A stretch of 64,000 bases of DNA, from assembly GCA_013396755.1 (NCBI GenBank), contig VWZF01006077.1, positions 124,001 to 188,000 of the forward strand, read 5' to 3'. The notes below the pieces were generated by a model. It was not told the DNA's origin. It did not search any database and was given only the letters and a program-made list of their open reading frames with translations. This document shows, piece by piece, positions 37,823 through 50,358 of this stretch. Position 1 is the first letter of the stretch. Every line of letters begins with the position of its first letter. The translations under genes were made by a program, and so were the position numbers. Origin of the DNA: Sclerurus mexicanus (Eukaryota; Chordata; Aves; Passeriformes; Furnariidae).

Positions 37823-38464
37823 CGACTTGAAATTTGTACTGTGAAAGCAAGTGTCTTTTGCAGACTGTTCTTGGGCAATCTAGTTGCAATTAGCTGTGAC
37901 TGTTAAATGGAGAATGTCATTATCAACGTGATAAAAATGCAAATGCAGAGCTGACTTAGTGTTTTCAGTTCAGAAAGTAAGAAGTGCTGTGTTTCATTAC
38001 CATCTGGTTTTAACATGCAAAGGCAGGGACAGTTAGATGCAGAAGGAGATGTTTAGGAGATTGTTTATGAAAATGCAGATGTTCTATTGTGAAACTTTTA
38101 CACCAGATTTGGTCACATGTGCTAAGAGTCATCCTGGTCAGCGCTGCTTCGAAGCTGCTGTTGCCCAGAGCCAGAGAGATCTTGTGGCTTGTGCTGGGAC
38201 CCTCTGAGGATGCATCGTGTTGTATTTACTGTGTTTGGTTACTGGTGTGTTTGTGTTGGTGCCCACTGAATAGTGTAGTCCTTGGTATTTTTGGTGTGGG
38301 CATCATGCCGTGTCTGTGCCCTGCGTGGATCTTGCTTTCCCAGTGCACTGCTCTTTATTAAGCTCTTGACCATGGGGCTGTGTTTCTGCCCTGCCATCTG
38401 GGGCCGGTCCTGTCAGGTTACCAGCACATTTCTAAAACCTTCTTCTGCCTCTTCTCTTCCTCAG

Positions 38465-38628
38465 ACCTCAACAGCAATGGGTTCATCTGCGACTATGAAC
38501 TGCATGAGCTCTTCAAGGAGGCCAACCTGCCTCTGCCTGGATACAAAGTGAGAGAGATCATCCAGAAGCTCATGATCGATGGCGACAAGAATAAAGATGG
38601 GAAGATTAGTTTTGAAGAATTTGTCTAT
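38465..38628 (+). CDS. PLS3: PLS3 exon 3 (EF hands)
   Basis: The exon is 164 nt, between CCTCAG and GTAAGT, encoding residues 23-77. It carries both EF-hand calcium loops: DLNSNGFICDYE (residues 23-34) and DKNKDGKISFEE (63-74). Acidic residues are at positions 1 and 12 of each loop and Gly at position 6, so both look able to bind calcium. In plastins, calcium on this headpiece lowers actin bundling. The linker LPLPGYKVREIIQKL is typical of plastin-3. Confidence 0.97.
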
Positions 38629-40917
38629 GTAAGTGGTATTTCTGCATTTCCAGCAGCCTGGGGGATCTGTTTAAGACAAAGTTAAAGAAGACAGTAGAAG
38701 AAGTTGAACCTGACTTCTTGGCCCCTTATCCTAATCCTAGTTTTCTTTTGACAAACTGATCAATTTTGAGGGTTGTCCATGTAAAAATCAGTTCTTTGTG
38801 TAGCTCTCTGCACATGACCAGTCTTCCGTACTGTCACTTTCAGCCTTCAGATTTGGACAGAGGTTTTTTTAAACAAAAAAACAAACAAAAAGAATCCACA
38901 TGGCTTTCCTATATGAAAGCTTAATTGGAAGCCAAAAGACTGTTTCCAAATGAGGTGATAACTGGAAAAAGGACTTCCAGTTCTCCAAGCTTGCAGTATT
39001 GACTGAATGCTATTCAGTTTTTCCAGGCACATAGCTAAATTCTAGTTTTCCCAGTCTATGAGTATCATTTCCTTTATTTAATGGGGCTACAAGTATTTTC
39101 TAAAGACTTGAGACAGCATTTCAAGATGCTTTTAGAAATTTCTCCTAGATGCTGATCTAGGAGAATTCAAATCTGTTGTTTCAAAAGGGGAGAAGAGGAG
39201 TAAGGGAACAGGAAAAGCTGGAGGATGGGCCTATCCTTGAGTCTTTTTTGGTAGAAATAGATCAGAATTTGTTAGTTTGTTTATTTTTACTAAAGCACAA
39301 CAATTCTTCTGAGATACTGGTTTGATGTACATCTTTCAACCTTTTTATACTCTGATGCCTGAATACTGAAAGAGAATAAAAATATGTACAGTACATTGAG
39401 GGAACTGTTTTCATATCAGTTAGTTTTCTTGATATTTCTTAATTTATCTTCACCTTCTGTTCCTTAATTGTTTTCAGACCCTCTGAACTTTTGAGTTCGG
39501 AGTCAACTAGTAAGTTGGAGTTTGTTTGCAGTTTGTGAACACTTGCATGCTGGTTGCATGTTTCAACTGTTGGTTTGAGCTGGTCCATAACTCTAATTTT
39601 GCACTAGGAAGGAAGAAACAAGTCTTCTGTCACATTTGAGTGGTACCAATGATTGAGTAAACACAAAATGTCTTACAGGCAGCAATATTAGTTGTAGGGT
39701 TTTTACAAGCAGAACTGTTGCTGGCTTCTAACTCTGAGCATTTTTGCTGGGGTTTATGGTACAAAGGATGATATGAACTGACTTGAGGCTGGGGCCAAGT
39801 GACTTAGTGGTATCTCAACATTAAAGCACATGTCTTTAAGAAAATATATAATGCCAGTAATTAACCCAGGAAATTTTAAAATAAATCTGCATTAACCTGA
39901 TCACCTTCTGTGTGCCATCAAGAGATGGTTTAGCTGCACTGTATCATAACCTTGACTTGCCACCTTCCCTGTGTCTGAGGGATGGGGAAGGTAAAGCCGG
40001 ACAGCCAGCAGGCTGGCCCTGTGGTGACACCTACAGCCTGGTGTCCCCTCTTCTCTTTTTAATAGAAGCACTTTGTTGTTCTGCTTTACAGTGCTGTTTC
40101 ATTGCCTTCTTCTGGGCAGTGTTCTGAGAACCTGTATATGTTTCATTTGTGTTTTCAGCATGGTTGAAACTAAGTTAGTTGTGAGCGAGTAACAGTAGGC
40201 TTTCCAGCCATCGAATATGTTTTTTACTAAGAGTTACTCAGTTCTGTAGGACTTTGGGGCCTCTAATAGTAACAGGCAACCTGCATAAATGGCACACATA
40301 ATCTTTCTGTGCTAAAGCATCTCTTCTGCCCTCAAACTTGACGATGTTCTGTGAGTTAGCCCAAGCCTGCTGTTGAGGAAGGGGGAGTCCTTACCTGGAG
40401 CACTCATTGTTACACATATTGCAGATTTGACTCTTACATGCTTAAAGAGAATTGTTGCTTGGGTTGTGGAGAAAGTATTTTGTGTGAACTAAAGTCACGG
40501 TCCCACGAGCATCTGGCTTATGCAGAAAGGTTAAAATTGCACCACAGCTTTCTCAAGTTTGGTCCTGCGGGAAGTGCTGCATGTGTACCTGCTCTCAGAC
40601 TGCAAAGGTTTCACGTTTTATTCTTGTGGTCTCTTGACATCTACTTTCAAGACTGTAAAGCTAAATATGTGAAAAGTACTTCATGCCTAATGCTTCTGTT
40701 TCAATAGTCACTTGCAATATCTGTTTGAGAGAGTGGGACAACTTTCTGCCCGCTATCCATGTTAAATTTAATGCCACTACACCCTTGCTGGGCCCTTCAC
40801 ATTTGCTGATTTTACTGTGAAGTTTGCTTTAAAGCTGAGGAGAAATAGCTTCTTCTGTGGTCCTTTCGTTTTAGGAAGGCGAGCTTTTCTTGTCTAACAG
40901 AGCCCTTTAAATTGTAG
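38629..40917 (+). other. PLS3: PLS3 intron 3 (2.3 kb)
   Basis: AT-rich intron without any recognised feature. Donor GTAAGT, acceptor AAATTGTAG. Confidence 0.9.
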
Positions 40918-41047
40918 ATTTTCCAAGAGGTGAAAAGCAGCGATATCGCTAAAACATTCAGAAAAGCCATTAACAGGAAGGAAGGAATCTGTGCGATCGG
41001 GGGCACCTCGGAGCTCTCCAGCGAGGGGACACAACATTCCTACTCAG
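40918..41047 (+). CDS. PLS3: PLS3 exon 4 (headpiece to CH1 linker)
   Basis: The exon is 130 nt, with acceptor ATTGTAG and donor CAG|GTACTG, encoding residues 78-120 and the first base of a Glu codon. It includes the linker between EF hands and the first actin-binding domain (KSSDIAKTFRKAINRKEGIC then GTSELSSEGTQHSYS). This segment is very strongly conserved among plastins and makes the family assignment secure. Confidence 0.97.
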
Positions 41048-41489
41048 GTACTGCTCTGCCTTCTCTTGGGCGGGTGGAGGCCGTGTGCCAAAACCAGCCC
41101 ATTTCCACTGCTGTGCCCTGTGATCTGCTCTCGTTCTCCGAGAGCTGAATGACCTCACAGCAAGGTGAGATCAGGGCAGATTTTGTATACTGCAGGTTTA
41201 GCAGTATATAAATTAAATAGGTGCTTGTTTGTTTCGTTAATTGTGCTCGCTGATGAAGTCCTTGTGTCACGCTTGAGTGAAAGAAAGTTGTTGAGTAGCA
41301 TGTAAATAACGGGAATATTCTGGTAATTGGAAGTGAGAGTCATCTTTCTTTAAACTGTGTGTGACTAGTAAAATAGTGTAATGACAGTGGGGCTGTTGTT
41401 TCCCTGGGCTGTTGTACACTGACATTTTTTTGAAAATCTTTGCTATGTTATGAGAAAGACTGTATTAAATTTATGATTGGTTGTCTTAG

Positions 41490-41622
41490 AGGAAGAGAAA
41501 TACGCCTTTGTAAACTGGATAAACAAAGCCTTGGAAAGTGATCCCGACTGTAGGCACGTTATTCCAATGAACCCAAACACAGATGACCTGTTCAAAGCTG
41601 TGGGAGATGGGATTGTACTATG
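41490..41622 (+). CDS. PLS3: PLS3 exon 5 (CH1, first part)
   Basis: The exon is 133 nt, between TCTTAG and TG|GTAAGT, encoding residues 121-164. It opens calponin-homology domain 1 with EEEKYAFVNWINKAL, followed by DPDCRHVIPMNPNTDDLF. The intron interrupts a Cys codon (TG|C). Confidence 0.97.
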
Positions 41623-42561
41623 GTAAGTCATGATGGCTCCTGAGTTGAAAAAAAACATTCGACAGTGTCCTCTGTGGGAACGTTAGTGACCTTATGAATT
41701 AACCCAAAAATGGATTTTCTTTAGTAAGTAAGGTGACTTATTTTGTTGCGTGCTGAGAACAGAAGGCATCCAGGGCTGCTAAATGCACTAAATTCTATGT
41801 GTGGGAGTTTTGTTGGTTTTGTGGGTTAGGTTCATTCGTTTAGTGTAAGTGAATTAATATATTGAAGTGAATCAGCCTGGAATTTTAGTAACTCTGTATC
41901 AATACATGAAATAAGTTTAAGAGAGCTGCCCATTGCCTTTCATTTATTTACTTTTTTTTCCCCTTTAGCTTGTGATGTATATTTTTATTTTATTTATTTC
42001 CCAAGTTTCAAGTAATTCAGGTCTTCAGACAAAGATTGAACTGAGGAGGAAATAGCTCATAATATAAAGACTTGCCATATTTTCTGTTGGAGAAAAATTC
42101 ATTGTGCTCACGTGTTCCCCACTGAGCTCTCCAAGTGTTTGTGGTTTTTTGGGGCAGGTTTTCTTGCCAGCAGCAGTACACCTTTACAGGAGGAAGAAGC
42201 ATGTTGTCTTACTAGAATGTACAGTGGATGTCAGCAGAGCAGTGAGTCTTCACTAGTTCAGTGACTGCACTGTGAATAATTCATGTGCTCTTTTTGCTCC
42301 AGCAGCTGAGATCAGTAGTGGCCAGGAACATGTTTAAGGTTTCAGGCTTAGCTATTAGTTACAAATACATTCTTGATAATGTCAATATTGACTTCTGATT
42401 TACACAACCTTGATTTTTATGAAAAAAAAAAAAAAAACCAACACAAAAAGCCCAACAGGGAAAAGGAAATGTACTGTTGTGAGTATTGTCACAGTGCATT
42501 GAGTTTTGCTCAGTTTAAATAATAGAAGTTGTTTAAGTATAATTGTTTTTACTCCTAACAG

Positions 42562-42643
42562 CAAAATGATCAATCTTTCTGTTCCGGACACAATTGATGA
42601 AAGAGCAATTAACAAGAAGAAACTCACACCATTCATAATTCAG
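42562..42643 (+). CDS. PLS3: PLS3 exon 6 (CH1, middle)
   Basis: The exon is 82 nt, between CTAACAG and CAG|GTATAA, encoding residues 165-192 (CKMINLSVPDTIDERAINKK and on to PFIIQ). This CH1 core is nearly invariant in plastins. A 16-nt A tract lies about 125 bp upstream in the intron (42422-42437) but does not touch the splice site. Confidence 0.97.
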
Positions 42644-43217
42644 GTATAATGCATTTCTGTATTTTTTTGCTGAAATTCACATTCAGATAGAATTAATGAA
42701 TAAGCATGATGGCTCAAGGCATTATTGTGGAATGCTGGAAAGGAGCAAGTTTTATAACTTGTGTTTAATAAATACAGTTTTGTACTGTGCATAATTGACA
42801 GTTCTGTGGGCACAGTTCAAAAGACAAGTGCTAAGTGACAAAATGGGTAATGTGGCTGAGATGCTGTGCACATCTGATATTGCTATGGTTTCGTGAAGAT
42901 GCCTGTGTGTGTGTCTATAAACTAGCACTTCTCTAGCCTTATTCTTGTTGATGCCACTAGATACAACTAACTCAGACACTGAAACTAAATACCAGAGGCT
43001 GAAATTAAACCCTGGTGCCTAGTACAGTTATTATTGATTCAGCCTGCTGCTACCACAGCTTTGTTAAAATTTCAGCCAGAGAGTAGCCAGGAACGTTTCC
43101 TCTGAGCTGCTGATTTCAGAGCGAGAACAAGGGGGAAATCTCCTCTCTGCTTGTGCTGGATGAAAGGGAAAGCAGCATCTCCTTGGACTGTGTCTCACTG
43201 GGCTGTGCTGTTTGCAG

Positions 43218-43383
43218 GAGAACCTGAACTTGGCCTTGAATTCTGCATCGGCCATCGGCTGTCATGTTGTCAATATTGGTGCAGAGGACTTGAGGGAAGG
43301 GAAACCCCACCTGGTCCTTGGACTTCTCTGGCAGATCATTAAGATCGGCCTGTTCGCTGACATCGAGCTCAGCAGAAATGAAG
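43218..43383 (+). CDS. PLS3: PLS3 exon 7 (CH1 end)
   Basis: The exon is 166 nt, between TTTGCAG and AAG|GTAAAT, encoding residues 193-247 plus one base. It starts ENLNLALNSASAIGCHVVNI and ends with IKIGLFADIELSRNE, completing CH1 and entering the CH1-CH2 linker. Confidence 0.97.
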
Positions 43384-44105
43384 GTAAATTAAATTTTGAG
43401 TGATTTCTTCCAAAGCAGGAACACCACTTTGCTTGTGCTGTCAGCTTCAGCTCTGTGGCTGCCTCTTCTCTCCTTCCTGTCTGCTGGAACGGGGTTCCTG
43501 CGGGCATGTGCCAAGCTGAGTGCTCTCCAGCCTGTTTGTAGCTGTGAGCAGGTTCATGCACATGGAGTGTGCCATGATTTAAAGTTTTCAAATCATTCAA
43601 AGAGCTCTGATATTTCAGCCTGTGCTATCAGAGCACCCAGATGGTTGGAGGGGCTTCAGTGTCTTTTATTTAAACTTCCCCATTGTGAAGTGGTGCCATT
43701 GTTTGGCTTAGATTGAAAATTCATGACAAGGGAAGCACCAGCCAGCTGAAAGGGTTCTTATCTTGGCTTCTCTGGCTTTTTTTAACAGTGCTTGTGAAAC
43801 TGCTTGGAAGCATTTTTCATTGAGATAGAAGTACATTTACATTTACCTTACTGTCGTCAGCTTAAAAGACTGCACATAAAATCCAGAGAATTTTGTTATG
43901 CACAAAAATGAAAAATAGTTTTTACACACAGTTTTCTAGATCATTCATACTCCTCTGTGTAACAACCAACTCAGGAAAACTCTGCTAATACCTAGAATAT
44001 TTTGACATGATCAGTAGTTGGTAGTGTATCCCTCTGACGTGTTGCTGCAGTTCTAATTCTGGCGTGCAGGTTTGACTCTTGCCCTCATAAGCGTTTTTCT
44101 TCTAG

Positions 44106-44248
44106 CACTGGCTGCCTTACTTCGTGATGGTGAAAATCTGGAGGACCTTATGAAACTATCCCCAGAAGAGCTGCTCTTAAGATGGGCCAACTACCACCTG
44201 GAAAACGCAGGTTGGCACAAAATCAATAACTTCAGCTCGGACATCAAG
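44106..44248 (+). CDS. PLS3: PLS3 exon 8 (CH2, first part)
   Basis: The exon is 143 nt, between TTCTAG and AAG|GTACGA, encoding residues 248-295. It contains LMKLSPEELLLRWANYHLEN, the start of calponin-homology domain 2. The residues NLEDLM and NAGWHK differ slightly from the human order but conserve the fold. Confidence 0.97.
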
Positions 44249-45423
44249 GTACGAAGAGCTCTCCTGACCTGCACATACCTGGGAGAAGCCTAAGAGCCAG
44301 CCAGGGCTGTGTTTGCATGTGTAAATGAGGCCCTTCCTCCTCAGACATGACCTTTCTTAACCCAAAACATTGAGGGGTCTTAACAGGGGGGTTATAAGTG
44401 GTATATTTGAGGTACTGCAGTGCTGTTCTCTGTTGCCATGAGGATGAGTCCAGTGTGGGACTGTTTCCTCCAGTGCTGATAGGATTCTGCTGCAAAGCTG
44501 TTGCATGTTTTAATCAAATATGAAACTGGTATTACTCATGGTTTTCTTACAGTAATTTTTCAGATATGGGGGGAGTTGCTCTCCTCTCAACACTAGTGAG
44601 CAATTGGCGGGGGGTGGCTCCTGGGGGGTGGCTCATTGTGGGGTTTTTGGACACTGGTTTCAGCAGGTTTCTGGTGCTTCTTCGCGGGGCTAGCAGTTTT
44701 GAGAGGGAGAAAGGGAACTGGGAAAAACAACTGAGATTTGAGATGCATGTGCACACACATGGTCACTCTTATTGCCAACTTCAAAATTACTTCCAGTTTT
44801 GCTGATAGCTCTTGGCTTCTCTGGCTGCCAGGATATGCTGAGGTTGTCCCTAGTGCTGAGGACTAAAAGGACATGTAGTTGATAAATAATTACTGTAACT
44901 ATTTGCTCCTCCTGGTTTGTGACCATCCCTGCCCTCTCTCGTTTAAGCTATCATAGCTAATGGGCAGGAGAAAAACATTGAGACATTTTATAATTAGCTT
45001 TTTGCCTGGAATTTGTTTTTACTGAGCCATTTTCATTGGTGCTGTAGTGGCCTTGTTTAGGGGTTAGGGCTGCCTTGGGGCATCTGGGGGCCATGAGGTG
45101 TGAACAGCATGGGGTCATTGCCTCCTCCAGCCATTGATGAGGAGGCTGTGACACCAGAGCTTGTAACAAAGACAGCTTTCAAATGGTCAAAACCCATAAT
45201 TTTCATCCTAGCTTTTCTAACTTTTTCCCTTTCTGTTTCCTTTTCTGCTGCCTGGATTTCTACCATTGTGTTCTTTTAAGCTTACAGATTTTGGCAATTC
45301 AGTAAAGGTACATAAGCCAATTATGGACAGTGACTTGTTAAAGATGAGCCTGAAATGAATTGTTATGGTGTATTCACTGCTGTGCAGGAGACCTGAATTT
45401 TCTCTTTCATCCGTCCATTTCAG

Positions 45424-45519
45424 GATTCCAGAGCTTATTTCCACCTCCTCAATCAAATTGCACCTAAAGGACAAAAGGAAGGAGAGCCTCAGATCGATAT
45501 TAACATGTCAGGTTTCAAT
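45424..45519 (+). CDS. PLS3: PLS3 exon 9 (CH2, middle)
   Basis: The exon is 96 nt, in phase at both ends (TTTCAG | GTGAGT), encoding residues 296-327: DSRAYFHLLNQIAPKGQKEG then EPQIDINMSGFN. Because it is symmetric, skipping it would keep frame but remove 32 residues of CH2. Confidence 0.96.
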
Positions 45520-46044
45520 GTGAGTATTCAGGCTGTCCTGGCCTTGTCCTGTAGAATTGTGAACTACCTGTACCCTATCATTGCCCCTTGACATCTAGGT
45601 AACCTGGTATCTTAATTTCTAGAGCGTCTACAGTGTCAGTGGCCATGTGCACACCTCGGGTGTGTTTTCAGTGAATGGTTTTTGCTGGCCTGATCACTAC
45701 CTACCAATTAACAGAGATGATTGAGAAATCATTTGTGTGTTTGCTCCATTAGGGAGTATGCTGACTTCTACTTTTGGACCACCAAGTTCCAAAGGCATAA
45801 AAATTAGAAAGCATATAAGCTTGGAAAGCACCTTGCTAGTTAAAAACCCAAGACAAACCAGGATGATTACATGCACAGCAGCAGGGGTACTGTACACGCT
45901 TCGTCCCTTCGTTCATTTACCAACTGCTGCCTAATGAAGGCACGTGGAGTCGTGACATTGCTCCAGGTAGTGGTCAGAAGCTTCCTATCTGCTTTGTAGC
46001 CTGATCTGTTCCTTGACAGCTCTTGTCCGTTGCATTCCCGGCAG

Positions 46045-46240
46045 GAAAAGGATGACTTGCGGAGAGCAGAGTACATGCTGCAGCAGGCAGATCGGCTTGG
46101 CTGCCGGCAGTTCGTCACACCAGCTGATGTGGTCAGTGGCAATCCCAAGCTGAACCTGGCCTTCGTTGCCAACCTGTTCAACAAGTACCCAGCACTTACC
46201 AAGCCTGAAAACCAGGACATCGACTGGACCCTACTGGAAG
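46045..46240 (+). CDS. PLS3: PLS3 exon 10 (CH2 end)
   Basis: The exon is 196 nt, acceptor CGGCAG, encoding residues 328-392 plus one base. It includes MLQQADRLGCRQFVTPADVV and NPKLNLAFVANLFNKYPAL. The donor, GAAG|GTGATG, is weaker than its neighbours (T at +5). If the intron were kept, the frame would run 31 codons more and stop at 46336-46338, cutting the protein after the first actin-binding domain. Confidence 0.96.
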
Positions 46241-46848
46241 GTGATGGCCATATCATTCACAAAATTAGCAGGAGGAAACTATCTAAAGTAAACAGTTGTG
46301 TCACAGGAGGCTGTGCCCTGCAGAGGTATCTCCATTGAAGTAACACCCATGATTTGAGGTTTCAGTGCTGCAGCGGTCGTTTACGCATTTGGGGCAGATG
46401 GGAAGGGTACTTGACAGCCTCTTCAGCTGCTCTGACCTTGTTGTGGAACCTGAACCTGTAGGCACACTGCCAGCAGCCCATCACAACCCATGTCAGGGAA
46501 CTTGGTTTTGGCATTTCCTGTGGTGGGCAAGAACACTTCAGTAATGCAGTGAGACATGCATGGGAGCACTAATTGTTGGCACAAGTGGGATTAGGGCTCT
46601 GGCTTCCTGGCTCCCAGACAGCAGTTAGCTAACACCTATGTGAAAGACCTTCCTGCTTCTTTTCTCTGGAGAAAGTGCAAAAGGCTTGCTCTTCTGAGGC
46701 CTGGAGAAATCAAACTGATAACCAAGACTAGATATCACAGCCACCCTGTTCCTTTGAAAAAAATTATAGTAGAAAAAATACACTTTCTCTGCTTAAAAAC
46801 CTGCTGATGAGCTACGCTGCTTAAAGCTCTCTGCCTTGCAAGGTGTAA

Positions 46849-46986
<138 letters not shown>

Positions 46987-47623
46987 TAAGTGTCAGGCTC
47001 TTGAGAGAGGCCCAAGTAGGTCAGACTAAAGATGTGCCCACACCACTGTCCTGTTGCTCACAGTGCTGAGCAAAGAGCTTGAGAAAGCGGGATGGGAGGG
47101 AGTGGGAGATGCTCAATGCACCCTCCCTGCAGCTGAGAGATTTCTGAGCCAGCGCTTTAAGGGCTGAAGACAGTGTGTTTATTTTCACCTACCTTGTGTA
47201 AATTGTTACCCTGAGGTCCCAATATGTTTGGATCTGCTTAAGCAACTGCACCAGGGCAACTGAAACTAGATGCCCTGTCATCTAATTGTAGGTCATAACC
47301 AAGACATCATAGTCAGGGAGCAAGATCTTCTGGGTCCCTGTAGTCAGTGGAGAGAAGTGGCTACCTTTGAATTTCATGTAGCAAACTTCTTCCCTGGATT
47401 TGTTGCTGATGACCATGATAAAACCTGCTTTAGCTCAGCAGCTGGCTAATGGATCATTTCTCCTGCCCTGAAAAGTGCAAAATGTTTTATTTATTTTTTT
47501 TTTCTTTTTAGGGTTGTTGAAATTGCAACAACCTGTAAAGAGTAGTAATTATTCATGATGTGACAAAGTCAGAGCACACTTAAATCGTGAAACATTAGAC
47601 TTAATCAATGTTTTCCACTTTAG

Positions 47624-47738
47624 TGATCTCCAAGATGCACTGGTAATACTACAATTATATGAAAAAATCAAAGTTCCTGTTGACTGGAATAAGGTTAACA
47701 AGCCTCCATACCCTAAACTTGGAGCAAATATGAAAAAG
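47624..47738 (+). CDS. PLS3: PLS3 exon 12 (CH3, middle)
   Basis: The exon is 115 nt, between ACTTTAG and AAG|GTAAGC, encoding residues 419-457: DLQDALVILQLYEKIKVPVD then NKVNKPPYPKLGANMKK. The following intron is only 118 bp, the shortest of the gene. Confidence 0.97.
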
Positions 47739-47856
47739 GTAAGCATGTCAAAAGACTTTAAAAGAAGACATGGACAGTAAAAATTCCTAATTGAGGCTTC
47801 CAATCAAGTGAGTGTGTTTGTGAGTGATTTTCTGTTTAAACCCTTGTTCTGTGTAG

Positions 47857-47990
47857 CTAGAAAACTGCAACTATGCTGTAGACTTGGGAAAGCATCCAGC
47901 TAAATTCTCCCTGGTTGGCATTGGAGGACAGGATCTGAATGATGGAAACCCAACACTGACACTTGCCTTGGTCTGGCAGTTGATGAGAAG
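47857..47990 (+). CDS. PLS3: PLS3 exon 13 (CH3 end)
   Basis: The exon is 134 nt, between GTGTAG and AAG|GTAGGA, encoding residues 458-501 plus two bases. It contains LENCNYAVDLGKHPAKFSLV and TLTLALVWQLMR, completing CH3. Confidence 0.97.
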
Positions 47991-48597
47991 GTAGGACCCC
48001 TCTCAAACATGTAAAACCTGTGAATGGAGTACAGAATTTGGGAAGCTTTTGCCATGAGAGCGCTGCAGCACTGAAACAGATCACCCAGAATGATTGTAAA
48101 ACCTCTGTCCTTTGAGGGAGTTTGAGACACAGCTGGACAAATTTGTGGCAGAGCTGACCCTGCTGCATATGAGAGGCTGTAGCAGAGACCTCTGGACAGC
48201 CCACTAGTGGATCTCTGATCATCCTGCTAACCAGGATCATCTCTCTCTCACCTGCTTAAGTCTGGTCCACATGCAGAAACCCTGAGCAGGAACATAGCAC
48301 AACTTTAATGTTCAAATTTTTAATTGGAAATTGAGAGGAGATTGTTCTAGTGCTGCTTCATAACTCTCTTTTGTATTAGAATAGGGGGAAGGATAAAATA
48401 ACATAAAGTTGATCTTCCTTTTTCGTATCTATTTCTGAAGAATTCCAAGATGGTGTAAATATATATCTGCAAAAGGACTGCGTAGTAGTTTCTTATTTGG
48501 TGTTAGAGGTCCGAATGCCAACACATCCTGGCTGCACAATCCGCTGGGGCTTTGCTCTGGCTCTGTGCCTAATCCTGTTCTCTCTGCTGGCTCTCAG

Positions 48598-48721
48598 GTA
48601 CACGCTGAATGTGCTCGAGGACCTGGGTGATGGTCAGAAAGCCAACGATGACATTATAGTCAGCTGGGTAAACCAGACCCTGAAAGAAGCTGGCAAGTCC
48701 ACCTCCATCCAGAACTTCAAG
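48598..48721 (+). CDS. PLS3: PLS3 exon 14 (CH4 start)
   Basis: The exon is 124 nt, between CTCTCAG and AAG|GTGCAG, encoding residues 502-543: RYTLNVLEDLGDGQKANDDI then IVSWVNQTLKEAGKS and on. It starts calponin-homology domain 4. Confidence 0.97.
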
Positions 48722-49305
48722 GTGCAGGTTCCCCTCTTGCATCCAAAAGGAGTGGAGAGCCCAAAAACATTTCCTCATCTGAAAGGAGCAGCAGGGGTGT
48801 CTTAGAAAGAAGTTTAAACAGGATAGGATCCATTCTGTGCTGGGAACAGAGTGGCTTCGAGCTACTGGATAGGAGACTGTTCAGGACTGGTCACAGTGGG
48901 CAATAGTGGTGAGGTTGCCGAGGAGGGGAGGATGATTGGGATCTGGGGCAGAGGTGGAGGCTGAGACACTGGGAAACACAGGGGTTGGAGCTGGTGAGTG
49001 GTTGGAGGTGAGCAGTGTCCCTTGGGCTGTGGTCAGCAGGGCAGACCTGCTGCCTCCACTTCAGTTACTTTGTGTTTTCAGAGCACTTCCAGTAAATTGG
49101 AGTAATAATATTGTATTATTGCCAAAGGAGAAGCAGAAGTTTGGTTTTCCCTGTGGTCCAGCTGGGAGTAATCACTAACTGCTGCTTTGAAAAGGGTTGG
49201 TTAAAGCTTGTTTTGTTGCACGTTGCAGAGCAGCTGAATTGAGGTGAGAAGTATGCTTTAAGGATTGGGCATTCATCTTTACCTCTCTGTCCCTGTGTTC
49301 TCTAG

Positions 49306-49430
49306 GACAAGACTATCAGCACGAGCTTGGCAGTTGTGGATTTAATTGATGCTATACAGCCTGGTTGTATCAACTATGACCTTGTAAAGACCGGTCATCT
49401 ATCAGAAGATGACAAACAAAATAACGCTAA
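49306..49430 (+). CDS. PLS3: PLS3 exon 15 (CH4, middle)
   Basis: The exon is 125 nt, between TCTCTAG and AA|GTAAGT, encoding residues 544-584 plus two bases: DKTISTSLAVVDLIDAIQPG then CINYDLVKTGHLSEDDKQNN. The second half is the most divergent stretch from human plastin-3 that I noticed. Confidence 0.97.
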
Positions 49431-50225
49431 GTAAGTTTAGTTCACAAGCTGTTTTGCATTTTAAGAGTGTGCCTTCTATGCACTGGCCTCAGGCTGCAGG
49501 TGTTTTTGCCACAGTTTATTGCTGTGGTTTTCAGTCTCTTTTAACAGTGTAGGTTTTAGACAGGCAGCACTCGCTGGAATCCGGTTGCGGTCCTTGCCTG
49601 TGACGCTGGAGGGAGCTGTTGGCTGAACTCTGGCTCGGCAGAAACAGCTCGGGGCAGTTCTTAGCAATCGTACTCTGTTTCTCACCTGATTGTTCAGGCA
49701 CATGAAGAGCTCATTGTTTTGTAATTGAGCCCTCGTGTGTCTCGTGTCTCGTTGAATCATTGTAGGCTGTCAAGTTTAAAGTATGCCTATTAAAAGATGC
49801 CATTGAAATGTGTGTTCTGTGACTGTTCTGCTGTGGCAGAATGACAGTAAAGGTTCTGGCAGATAATGGTCTCACTTGGTTATTCATAAGGAGCAAGCAA
49901 AAGGGGTAATTTAAATGTTACATGATTAATCTTTCATTATATATGCTATCTCTTAGCCCTAACAAATATTAATTGAGACTTTTTTTTTTAACTGTTGGTA
50001 AAGTGGGCTTAACATTCAAAGGTCAATTTGCACGTTAAAAACACTTTACTGTGGAAAAGGAAAACACCAAAAGGTCAGAAAAATTGTAAAACAAAGGGAT
50101 GTGGTGTGATTGAACTGTTCCTTGAATCTTAATAGGTGAAATTGTGTTGGATAGAGCAGGAGCTGACTTGTCATTTATTGGTAGCAGTCTCAGTGCTGAC
50201 CCACTCATCTTTCCATGGTGAATAG

Positions 50226-50358
50226 GTATGCTGTGTCCATGGCAAGAAGAATTGGTGCCAGAGTTTATGCTCTTCCAGAAGATCTTGTGGAGGTGAAACC
50301 GAAGATGGTCATGACCGTGTTTGCCTGCTTGATGGGCAGAGGAATGAAGCGAGTATAA
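50226..50358 (+). CDS. PLS3: PLS3 exon 16, last coding exon with stop
   Basis: The acceptor is TGAATAG; residues 585-628 and stop codon TAA at 50356-50358. It encodes KYAVSMARRIGARVYALPED, LVEVKPKMVMTVFACLMGRG and the terminal MKRV, the conserved plastin C-terminus and end of CH4. The exon continues into the 3'UTR. Confidence 0.97.

Larger units (their letters stand above)
32350..38464 (+). other. PLS3: PLS3 intron 2 (6.1 kb)
   Basis: The largest intron between coding exons. It holds a (GT)8 run, a GC-rich block near 35.3 kb, a CR1 fragment and a (CTG)6 run, each listed separately. Nothing else was recognised; short reading frames in it have no family resemblance. Confidence 0.85.
41048..43217 (+). 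other. PLS3: PLS3 introns 4-6 (442, 939 and 574 bp)
   Basis: Short introns separated by exons 5 and 6. The only feature of note is a 16-nt A run at 42422-42437 in intron 5. No embedded gene or RNA was recognised. Confidence 0.85.
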
